The notes beneath the pieces were generated by a model. The model worked only from the letters and a program-made list of their open reading frames with translations, ran no database searches and had not been told where the DNA came from. A DNA stretch of 8,322 nucleotides from Nitratiruptor sp. (GTDB taxonomy: Bacteria; Campylobacterota; Campylobacteria; Campylobacterales; Nitratiruptoraceae), in NCBI GenBank assembly GCA_015494595.1, contig WGAX01000062.1:1-8322 (forward strand), read 5' to 3'. A program made the translations under genes and the position numbers. Shown one piece after another: positions 1-5,461 of this stretch (position 1 is the stretch's first letter; every line of letters begins with the position of its first letter).

Positions 1-756
1 CTTGATGAAGCCCTTTTGCGTCCGGGTCGTTTTGATAGACGGGTCTTTATCTCCTTGCCAAATAAAGATGAGCGCAAAAGGATTTTAGAGATCTATTTGA
101 GAAAAATCCCGCACAATGTAGATATAGATCGTGTGGCACAGATGAGTGTGGGCTTTAGCGGGGCGGCGTTGGCAAGTTTAGTCAATGAGGCAGCTTTGGC
201 TGCACTAAAAAAAGGTAAAAGAAGAGTTGAGTTAGAGGATTTCGAGGAGGTAAAGGATAAGGTACTCTTTGGCAAGAAGAAGATTTTAGTTTTTAGTGAG
301 AGAGAAAAAGAGATCCAAAGTATCTATCAAGCAGCAAAAGCGTTGGTAGCTTATTGGTATGGGATGGATATAGAGCGTATCTCTTTGATTGATACAAGGC
401 TAAAAGAGGTAGATAAAGAGATAGTCTCTAGGAGTGAGTATTTGGCCAAAATTAAGGTCTATTTGGCAGGTTTTGTAGCTCTTGAGCTCTTTTTTGGAGA
501 GAAATTTTCCAACGCTGCTGAGGATTTGCATAGAGCCAAAGCGTTGGCTGAAGAGATGGTACACCATTATGGGATGGGAGAGAGTCTATTTGCTCAAAGT
601 GCAGATGTAATGCATATACTTCAAGAGGCTCAAGATGAGCTCAAAAAGTATCTCACTTCCCATCAAAACTTGGTACAAAGAATTGCCGGGGTGTTGCGTC
701 AAAAAGAGATAATTACCAAAGAGGATATTCAAAGGTTGCAGGATGCGCTATTTTAG
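1..756 (+). CDS. FtsH-like AAA+ protein, protease-dead, 3' part (partial at window edge)
   Basis: C-terminal 251 residues of an FtsH-type AAA+ protein; the 5' part lies before the window and the reading frame is open from base 1. It starts inside the AAA module at the second region of homology (LRPGRFDRR), followed by the AAA lid (GFSGAALASLVNEAAL) and an FtsH-type M41 peptidase-like domain. In true FtsH the zinc-binding helix reads HEAGH; here the aligned stretch is YQAAKALVAYW (codons about 325-357), so both histidines and the catalytic glutamate are gone. The Asp that supplies the third zinc ligand in FtsH seems kept (AEDL, codon 523-525), and the MVHHYGMG segment is FtsH-like. Family knowledge: FtsH is a membrane-anchored hexameric ATP-dependent protease. 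Inference: this copy keeps ATPase/unfoldase or scaffold function but cannot cut protein, and a normal ftsH should exist elsewhere. Its stop overlaps the next gene by 14 bases. Confidence 0.88.
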   Translation, partial: LDEALLRPGRFDRRVFISLPNKDERKRILEIYLRKIPHNVDIDRVAQMSVGFSGAALASLVNEAALAALKKGKRRVELEDFEEVKDKVLFGKKKILVFSEREKEIQSIYQAAKALVAYWYGMDIERISLIDTRLKEVDKEIVSRSEYLAKIKVYLAGFVALELFFGEKFSNAAEDLHRAKALAEEMVHHYGMGESLFAQSADVMHILQEAQDELKKYLTSHQNLVQRIAGVLRQKEIITKEDIQRLQDALF

Positions 757-1264
757 TGGGTTTGGATTGCAAAGAGATAGCCTCTTTTTTAAAGATATTA
801 TAGATAGCAGTGAATTTAGCATTACAGGCTTTAGTTATGGAGCCCAAAAGGCGATGCAGGAGGCTTTGAGGGAGGTAAAAGAGGGTAAAAGAGTGCAAAA
901 ACTGCAACTTATCTCTCCTGCCTTTTTTCAACATCTAAAAAAAGAGCAGATCTATAAAGAGATTAGAGCTTTTATGAAAAATCGGGAGCTCTACTTAAAC
1001 TTTTTTTACAAAAAGATCTGCTACCCTACCAAAATAGAGCTGCAACAATTTATAAAAGCTCCTACGCTAGGCGAGCTTAAGGAGCTTTTGCTATATGAGT
1101 GGAAGCCAGAAGAGCTAGACTTTTTGAAAGAGAGAGGTGTGGCAATTGAGGTGTATATAGGTAAAAAGGATAAAATTATTGATGTAGAAGCGGTTGAAGA
1201 GTTTTTTAAGCCCTATGCTACAATTTATAGTTTCAAAAATGCGGGGCATCTACTAAAGGAGTAA
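743..1264 (+). CDS. bioV: BioV-type pimeloyl-ACP methyl ester esterase
   Basis: A 173-residue alpha/beta-hydrolase, much shorter than BioH (about 250 residues) and matching the compact BioV type known from Helicobacter and relatives. The nucleophile elbow GFSYG is at residues 29-33 (Ser31), a candidate acid Asp143 or Asp147 sits in GKKDKIID, and the catalytic His169 is in NAGHLLKE at the very C-terminus. Family role: hydrolysis of pimeloyl-ACP methyl ester to pimeloyl-ACP, ending the BioC-dependent pimelate branch of biotin synthesis in the cytoplasm. The ATG lies inside the end of the FtsH-like gene (14-base overlap), with only a weak GCAGG-like site before it, so translation is probably coupled. 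mogA follows after one base. A different small serine hydrolase activity cannot be excluded from sequence alone; no other bio gene is in view. Confidence 0.72.
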   Translation: MRYFSGFGLQRDSLFFKDIIDSSEFSITGFSYGAQKAMQEALREVKEGKRVQKLQLISPAFFQHLKKEQIYKEIRAFMKNRELYLNFFYKKICYPTKIELQQFIKAPTLGELKELLLYEWKPEELDFLKERGVAIEVYIGKKDKIIDVEAVEEFFKPYATIYSFKNAGHLLKE

Positions 1265-1265
1265 A

Positions 1266-1799
1266 ATGGACAAAATCAAAATTGGTGTAGTTACTGCAAG
1301 CGATAGAGCAAGTGCAGGTATTTATGAGGATATTAGCGGTAAAGCTATTATGGATACAATGGGGGAGTATTTAAAAAATGAGTTTGAGATTGTCTATCGC
1401 TGTATTCCTGATGAGCAAAGTGAGATAGAAAAAGCTTTAATTGAGCTGTGCGATAAGGAAGAGTGTGCGTTGGTAGTAACAACTGGGGGCACAGGACCAG
1501 CTCCAAGAGATGTCACCCCAGAGGCTACTGAGGCAGTGTGTGAGAAGATACTGCCAGGCTTTGGGGAGCAGATGAGAGCTGTAAGCTTACAGTATGTGCC
1601 AACAGCTATACTTTCTCGTCAAACTGCTGGGATTAGAGGCAAAAGCCTTATTATCAATCTACCAGGTAAGCCTAAAAGTATCAGAGAATGTTTGGATGCA
1701 GTCTTTCCAGCAGTGCCATACTGCATCGATCTTATTGGTGGTCCCTACATCGAGACCAACGAAGATGTAATCAAAGCCTTTAGACCAAAGAGTAAGTAA
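1266..1799 (+). CDS. mogA: MogA, molybdopterin adenylyltransferase
   Basis: A 177-residue protein of the MoaB/MogA family, full length. MogA adenylylates molybdopterin using ATP, preparing it for molybdate insertion by MoeA, in the cytoplasm. Diagnostic stretches are IGVVTASDRASAG near the N-terminus, the nucleotide/pterin loop TTGGTGPAPRDVTPEAT at 72-88, LPGFGEQMR at 96-104 and the NLPGKPKSI loop at 131-139. Asp49 and Asp82 fall at the positions of the two aspartates known to matter in E. coli MogA. The LPGFGEQMR segment and the overall fit favour MogA over MoaB. A strong ribosome site AAAGGAG (1255-1261) precedes the ATG by 4 bases. The gene follows bioV by one base and shares one base with the next gene. 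It supports molybdoenzymes such as the one at 3743-5461. Confidence 0.93.
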   Translation: MDKIKIGVVTASDRASAGIYEDISGKAIMDTMGEYLKNEFEIVYRCIPDEQSEIEKALIELCDKEECALVVTTGGTGPAPRDVTPEATEAVCEKILPGFGEQMRAVSLQYVPTAILSRQTAGIRGKSLIINLPGKPKSIRECLDAVFPAVPYCIDLIGGPYIETNEDVIKAFRPKSK

Positions 1800-2005
1800 T
1801 GGATATTACAAAAGCGTATGAGGAGTGTATGCAAAGATTGCTTGATGAATTGGAAAAGGAATTTATGAAGATATTGGCCAATCCTAAGCTAGATAAAAAG
1901 GCGAAGAATTTGCGTACCAAGCCTCTTGTGACAAAAAAACAGATTTTGCTCAATACTTTAGAGGCACTAAAACTTGTGGATAGGAGCAGTAATGAAGAAA
2001 AGTAA
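1799..2005 (+). CDS. Small conserved-looking protein of unknown function
   Basis: A 68-residue, highly charged, mostly helical protein that I do not recognise. The N-terminal half looks like an amphipathic helix (DITKAYEECMQRLLDELEKEF), the middle is lysine-rich (KLDKKAKNLRTKPLVTKK), and no signal peptide or membrane segment is present. It is judged a real gene because its ATG overlaps the mogA stop by one base (TAATG), it fills the gap between mogA and the next gene exactly, and no better frame covers this stretch on either strand. The ribosome site is weak (AGAGTAAG), consistent with coupling to mogA. Its end overlaps the next small gene by 14 bases. A role linked to molybdenum cofactor is possible only by position; nothing in the protein shows it. 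Confidence 0.68.
   Translation: MDITKAYEECMQRLLDELEKEFMKILANPKLDKKAKNLRTKPLVTKKQILLNTLEALKLVDRSSNEEK
1982..1986 (+). promoter_or_regulatory. Ribosome binding site deciding the start at 1992
   Basis: AGGAG lies 5 bases before the ATG at 1992, inside the end of the preceding gene. It favours that start over an in-frame ATG at 1974, which has no such site. Confidence 0.6.
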
Positions 2006-2156
2006 GCATTTAAGACTACTTCCAATGTATATTTTGGCACTTTTTCTCATTGCATCTATTCTTTTTATCTTTATTGCTCCTGTCTATATGGTAAGTAAAG
2101 TTCAAAGTGATGCAAAAAAGCCAAAAGAGCAAAGGGAGCTTATCTATCATCCTTGA
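1992..2156 (+). CDS. Small single-pass membrane protein, unknown function
   Basis: A 54-residue protein with a short basic N-terminus (MKKSKHLRLLP), one strongly hydrophobic segment of about 25 residues (YILALFLIASILFIFIAPVYMV) and a charged lysine-rich tail (SDAKKPKEQRE). The pattern predicts a one-pass inner-membrane protein; with positive charges on both sides of the helix, its orientation is unclear. No lipobox or clear cleavage site is seen. I do not recognise the family. The ATG at 1992 was chosen over the in-frame ATG at 1974 because AGGAG sits 5 bases before it. It ends the first (+) strand run and overlaps the 3' end of fur, on the opposite strand, by 10 bases, so there is no room for an ordinary terminator between the convergent genes. 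Confidence 0.68.
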   Translation: MKKSKHLRLLPMYILALFLIASILFIFIAPVYMVSKVQSDAKKPKEQRELIYHP

Positions 2157-2602
2157 TTTTGGCACTCTTTGCAGATGCCATACATATTCATCTGATGCGT
2201 TATAAGTTTGAAGTCCTGCTTTTTAGCAATCTCCTCTTGCAATCTTTCCAACTCTTCATTAAAAAACTCTATAATTTTGCCACATTTGAGGCAGATCATA
2301 TGATCGTGATGCTCGCCCCTGTTAAGCTCATACTTTTTACCCTCACTTCCAAAAGAGATGGAGCTTACCATCTCCTCTTTTTCCAAAAAGGCAAGAGTCC
2401 TGTAGATTGTAGCAAGTCCTATAGTGCTATTAATTTTTTTTACCTCTTGATAGATCTCTTCTGGTGTGAGATGCTTTTTGGCGTGAAAGAGGACTGTAAG
2501 GATCTGCTCCCGTTGATGAGAGTGCTTTAGTCCTCTTTTTTTAACTAAGGATTTAAGCTCATCTAGATAAAGGGCTAGCTCTTTATCCATCTTAGCACTC
2601 AT
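2147..2602 (-). CDS. fur: Fur, ferric uptake regulator
   Basis: A 151-residue Fur-family repressor, usual length. The N-terminal winged helix contains GLKHSHQREQIL (24-35) and the recognition helix GLATIYRTL (62-70); the C-terminal dimer and metal domain has HHDHMICLKCGKIIEF with HHDH at 98-101, Cys104 and Cys107, and a second CxxC pair at Cys144 and Cys147. The phrases EEMVSSISFGSEGKKYEL and HHDHMICLKCGKIIEF closely resemble Campylobacter Fur rather than Zur or PerR. Role: iron-dependent repression of iron uptake genes, binding Fe(II) as co-repressor. It lies downstream of a DksA-like gene and overlaps it by 11 bases, so it is probably expressed from the promoter near 2924. The first ATG (2602) has no good ribosome site; an in-frame ATG at 2590, four codons in, is a real alternative and would leave the Fur domain intact. 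Confidence 0.93.
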   Translation of the reverse strand: MSAKMDKELALYLDELKSLVKKRGLKHSHQREQILTVLFHAKKHLTPEEIYQEVKKINSTIGLATIYRTLAFLEKEEMVSSISFGSEGKKYELNRGEHHDHMICLKCGKIIEFFNEELERLQEEIAKKQDFKLITHQMNMYGICKECQNQG

Positions 2603-2897
2603 ATAGCGGATCTGCTTCTAGTTTTTCTTCTGGAATTGGCGAGCCATCGGCGCATCTGCCATAGGTGCCATTTTTGATCTTTGCCAAAGCCTTTTTGATC
2701 GCTTTTCTTTCCTCTAGTAGTTTTTGCAAAAGGGCTTTGTTACTATCATTGATAGTCTCAAGCTCTGCTAGATCCTCTATATCATCTATGCTATCGTATA
2801 TGGCAAGCTCTTCCAATTCACTAAGCAGCATCTTTATATCATCTTCTACTTTTTTGAGTCTATTTTCTAAAATTTTTTTGAACTTTTCAAGCTCCAT
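2592..2897 (-). CDS. DksA/TraR-family protein with degenerate zinc finger
   Basis: A 101-residue protein of the DksA/TraR type. Residues 1-75 are a long helical hairpin; the acidic stretch YDSIDDIEDLAELE (34-47) falls where the DksA coiled-coil tip carries its conserved aspartates. The C-terminal finger starts as in the family (NGTYGRC, Cys82) and keeps the I-x3-KL-x-A-x-P spacing, but the second cysteine of the first CxxC is absent and the protein stops directly at Cys101, so the fourth cysteine is missing too. Only two of the four usual zinc ligands remain. Family role: binds in the RNA polymerase secondary channel and changes promoter output, often with ppGpp; whether that applies to this version is inference. 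An excellent ribosome site GAAGGAG (2903-2909) precedes the ATG. It is the first gene of a two-gene operon with fur. Confidence 0.82.
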   Translation of the reverse strand: MELEKFKKILENRLKKVEDDIKMLLSELEELAIYDSIDDIEDLAELETINDSNKALLQKLLEERKAIKKALAKIKNGTYGRCADGSPIPEEKLEADPLYEC

Positions 2898-2902
2898 TCT
2901 CT

Positions 2903-2909
2903 CTCCTTC
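2903..2909 (-). promoter_or_regulatory. Ribosome binding site of the DksA-like gene
   Basis: Read on the minus strand this is GAAGGAG, 5 bases before the ATG at 2897. It is near consensus and fixes that start. Confidence 0.75.
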
Positions 2910-2923
2910 AAAGGCTTTTGAGT

Positions 2924-2929
2924 ATTATA
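2924..2929 (-). promoter_or_regulatory. Predicted -10 box for the dksA-like/fur operon
   Basis: On the minus strand the sequence is TATAAT, a perfect sigma-70 -10 hexamer inside a T-rich context (TTTTACTATAATAC). This resembles Campylobacterota promoters, in which a clear -35 box is often missing; none is obvious here. Transcription would start near 2917, giving a leader of about 20 bases ending in GAAGGAG. No convincing Fur box was found over it, so autoregulation by Fur cannot be claimed. Confidence 0.55.
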
Positions 2930-2936
2930 GTAAAAT
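2926..2936 (+). promoter_or_regulatory. Possible -10 region for the adaptor-oxidoreductase-argD operon
   Basis: The overlapping hexamers TATAGT (2926-2931) and TAAAAT (2931-2936) could serve as a plus-strand -10 element. They lie back to back with the minus-strand TATAAT, so the two divergent promoters would compete for the same bases. A start near 2940 gives a usable leader only if the adaptor begins at the ATG at 2964. No -35 box is evident. Confidence 0.3.
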
Positions 2937-2954
2937 ATTGCTATGAAATTTTTT

Positions 2955-2958
2955 AGGA
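2955..2958 (+). promoter_or_regulatory. Ribosome binding site deciding the adaptor start
   Basis: AGGA lies 5 bases before the ATG at 2964. The earlier in-frame ATG at 2943 has only AATATTGCT before it and no recognisable site, so 2964 is preferred. Confidence 0.5.
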
Positions 2959-2963
2959 TAGAT

Positions 2964-3746
2964 ATGCGCAAAGTGTTGTTGTTGATGCCTTTGATGCTTT
3001 TTGCCAAAGTGCATACTGTAAAAGTTGAGCCATTTATGATCTATTACTATAAAGCTGCTGCCAGTGGACAAGTGGTATGGAGTAAGATCGAAAAAGAGGC
3101 AAAAAGCATAAAAGATGAGCAGCTGTTAAAGATTGATGATGCAATCGATCGGGTAAATCTAAAGAGTTTGCAAAAAAAGGCAGAAATTTTATTCCAACTT
3201 ATTGCAATAGCAAAAGAGAATCTACATAACGCAAAAGAGACATATGAGATTAAATGGCAAAACTATCAAAGCATTAAAAACCTCAAAACCAAATCGCGCT
3301 TTGAGAAGAATCTGCGCCACGCAGAAGCACTCCTTGCTAAGCAAACTTTCTTAGCAGCAAAAGAGAAGCTGCAAAACCTGCTATTGCAGCAAAGCGATAT
3401 AGATCTGCAGATTAAAAAACTCCAAGATCTCATCCAAAAGAAAAATCCAAAATTTAGTGGCTACATCTATAAAATCTATCCCGCAAAAGGCGATTTTGTG
3501 AGTCTTGGTGCGCCTTTGGTAGATATTGCAGATATTACAAGAGCAAAAATCGTGCTCTATTTAAGCCTGCAAGAGATGGAAAATATCGATAAAAAGCGGC
3601 TTTTCATCAATGGCAAGCCGCATAAGTTGCAGTTTTACAAACTGCAAAAAGTCACAGATAGCAACTATCTAACACAATATAGAGCAGAGATTATTCTGCC
3701 AGCACCCAAAATCTTTGGGAAATTTATCAAGGTGGAGATAAAATGA
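2964..3746 (+). CDS. Periplasmic adaptor / HlyD-like membrane-fusion protein
   Basis: A 260-residue exported protein. Residues 1-14 (MRKVLLLMPLMLFA) form a short signal peptide or anchor. A first half-lipoyl strand region (AAASGQVVW, 31-39) is followed by a long alpha-helical hairpin of about 95 residues (roughly 64-160, rich in K, E, Q, L), then the second lipoyl half FSGYIYKIYPAKGDFVSLGAPLVDI (164-188) and a beta domain. That order is typical of the adaptor subunits of tripartite efflux and type I secretion systems, which bridge an inner-membrane pump to a TolC-like channel. No pump or outer-membrane factor gene lies beside it. It overlaps the molybdopterin oxidoreductase gene by 4 bases (ATGA). 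An in-frame ATG at 2943 would add seven residues but lacks a ribosome site. Sequence conservation is low, so the exact adaptor subfamily is uncertain. Confidence 0.72.
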   Translation: MRKVLLLMPLMLFAKVHTVKVEPFMIYYYKAAASGQVVWSKIEKEAKSIKDEQLLKIDDAIDRVNLKSLQKKAEILFQLIAIAKENLHNAKETYEIKWQNYQSIKNLKTKSRFEKNLRHAEALLAKQTFLAAKEKLQNLLLQQSDIDLQIKKLQDLIQKKNPKFSGYIYKIYPAKGDFVSLGAPLVDIADITRAKIVLYLSLQEMENIDKKRLFINGKPHKLQFYKLQKVTDSNYLTQYRAEIILPAPKIFGKFIKVEIK

Positions 3747-5461
3747 AAAAAACAGCCTGCCCATTAGATTGTTATGATGCCTGTAGCGTGGTGTATGATG
3801 GTAAAAGCCTTAAAGGCGACAAAGATCACCCCTTCACAAGAGGGCATCTATGCTATAAGCTCAATCACTATTTTGACTATGAGCAGCTCAAGAGTGCTAG
3901 GTATCAGGGCAAAGAGATAAGCCTTGCGGAAGCTTTAGACATTTTGGAAGAGAAGATAAAAGAGTCCAAAGAGATCCTCTACTTTCGAGGCAGCGGCAAT
4001 ATAGGCAAGATGCAAGCAGTTAGTGAGCTCTTTTTTGCTACTATTGGTGCAACTCTTACAAGCGGTAGCCTTTGCGATGCAGCGGGACAGCTAGGTATTG
4101 AGAAAGGAAGAGGCAAAAATCTAATACTACCAATTGAGCAGATTGCAAAAAGTGAGCTTATTATTGTGTGGGGGCGAAATATTGGCTATACCAACCACCA
4201 TCTCATCCCCTTTTTGCAAGGTAAAACATTAGTTGTAATTGATCCGGTTAAAACAAATTTAGCTAAAAATGCTGCCATGCACTTGCAAATCGCTCCAAGA
4301 AGTGATCTTGAGCTAGCCTGTATGTTGGCGCGCTTTGTCTATATGCAAAACCAAGAAGATGAGAGTTTTATTCAAGAGCATACAGAGGATTACGACTTTT
4401 ATGCAGACTTTATCAAAAGCTATAGGATGGTGCCAACCACTGAGAAGATTGGGGTGGATCTGCTTGACATTGCCACGCTTGCCGAGCTTATGATGGATAT
4501 GAAGAGTGTGATATTGGTAGGTAATGGGGTGCAAAAGTATAGTCACGGGGCAGAGGTGCTAAGAGCTATTGATAGCTTGGCAGCAATGCTGGGGCTCTTT
4601 GGCAAAGAGGGGTGTGGGGTGAGCTTCTTGGGTGATACTTCATTAGGAGTTGATGATCCCTTTAAAGTAAAGGCAAAAAGGGTGCCAAAACCTTTGGTAG
4701 ATTTTGGAGAGTATGATCTATGTTTTATTCAAGCTAGCAATCCAGCTGTAACCATGCCTCGAAGCCAGAAGGTGATTGAGGGATTACAAAAGAGTTTTAG
4801 TGTAGTGTTTGGGCTTTATGATGACGAGACGGCAAGGCTAGCTGATTTGGTAATACCTGCTAAAAACTTTTTGCAAAAAAATGATATTCGTTTTAGCTAT
4901 GGGCATGAGTTTGTGGAGCTTATGCCAAAACTACAAGAAAATGACAAAGCCTTGAGCGAGTATGAGTTTACGAAGATGATGATGGATCGCTTTGGCTTGG
5001 ATGGAATAAAAAATGAAGAGGAGTATATAGAGCATTTTATCAAGCAGCTGCAAAAAAGAGGAGATTACTATCTTTTGCCAAGCTTTGAGGAGAAACCTTA
5101 TAGCGAGGGTTTTGAAGAGCCATTTTGCTTCATTGATGAGGTAGAGGATGAGTTTGATGCTTTGCAAGAGGGTTTCTATCTTTTAACGCCAAAAGCTAAA
5201 AATGCCATCAATTCCCAGTTTAAAAGGGATGAATTTTTGTATGTGCCACTTAGTAGCGGGTTCAATGATGGTGATAAAGTTATTGTATCTAGTGAATATG
5301 GAGAAGTGGAGATGGAAGTGCGGCTTTTGGCTGAGCTGAGAGATGATTGTGTGTTAGCCTATAGCGGATCAAAAATCAACTATGTTACTCCTGATAAGAG
5401 CGACAATTGGGGAGAGAACGCCATTTTTCAAGAAGTAAAAGTTAGGATAAGGAAAGTGTGA
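3743..5461 (+). CDS. Molybdopterin oxidoreductase (DMSO reductase superfamily), cytoplasmic
   Basis: A 572-residue catalytic subunit, somewhat short for the superfamily. The N-terminus carries a 4Fe-4S motif with Cys6, Cys10, Cys14 and Cys37 (ACPLDCYDAC then RGHLC), spaced x3-x3 as in the ACPLDC-type branch of the superfamily. The candidate molybdenum ligand is Cys111 in TSGSLCDAAG. Further on are VWGRNIGYTNHHLIP, VVIDPVKTNLAKNA, the cofactor-binding NPAVTMPRS and DLVIPAKNFLQKND. The C-terminal dinucleotide-binding domain begins near LLTPKAKNAINSQF and includes SGFNDGDKVIVSSEYGEV. There is no twin-arginine or other signal, so it should act in the cytoplasm. The substrate cannot be assigned; no electron-transfer or membrane subunit is adjacent. 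It overlaps the adaptor gene by 4 bases and argD by one, and would depend on MogA for its cofactor. Confidence 0.88.
   Translation: MKKTACPLDCYDACSVVYDGKSLKGDKDHPFTRGHLCYKLNHYFDYEQLKSARYQGKEISLAEALDILEEKIKESKEILYFRGSGNIGKMQAVSELFFATIGATLTSGSLCDAAGQLGIEKGRGKNLILPIEQIAKSELIIVWGRNIGYTNHHLIPFLQGKTLVVIDPVKTNLAKNAAMHLQIAPRSDLELACMLARFVYMQNQEDESFIQEHTEDYDFYADFIKSYRMVPTTEKIGVDLLDIATLAELMMDMKSVILVGNGVQKYSHGAEVLRAIDSLAAMLGLFGKEGCGVSFLGDTSLGVDDPFKVKAKRVPKPLVDFGEYDLCFIQASNPAVTMPRSQKVIEGLQKSFSVVFGLYDDETARLADLVIPAKNFLQKNDIRFSYGHEFVELMPKLQENDKALSEYEFTKMMMDRFGLDGIKNEEEYIEHFIKQLQKRGDYYLLPSFEEKPYSEGFEEPFCFIDEVEDEFDALQEGFYLLTPKAKNAINSQFKRDEFLYVPLSSGFNDGDKVIVSSEYGEVEMEVRLLAELRDDCVLAYSGSKINYVTPDKSDNWGENAIFQEVKVRIRKV
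5449..5453 (+). promoter_or_regulatory. Ribosome binding site of argD
   Basis: AAGGA lies 7 bases before the ATG at 5461. This supports the ATG start over the in-frame GTG at 5458, which is only 4 bases from the site. Confidence 0.55.

Noticed and set aside
713..934. A 73-codon minus-strand frame spanning the FtsH-like/bioV junction
   Set aside because: It overlaps two supported genes and shows no motif.
2153..2530. A 125-codon open frame on the plus strand opposite fur
   Set aside because: It lies entirely inside fur, whose metal-binding and helix motifs are unmistakable; its own translation has no recognisable motif.
2898..2942. Possible Fur box in the divergent region
   Set aside because: The region is A/T-rich, but no stretch matches the known Fur-binding consensus well enough to name a site.
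2665..2946. A 93-codon plus-strand frame opposite the DksA-like gene
   Set aside because: Serine- and leucine-rich composition is what the reverse complement of a Glu/Lys-rich coiled coil gives; the opposite gene has an excellent ribosome site.
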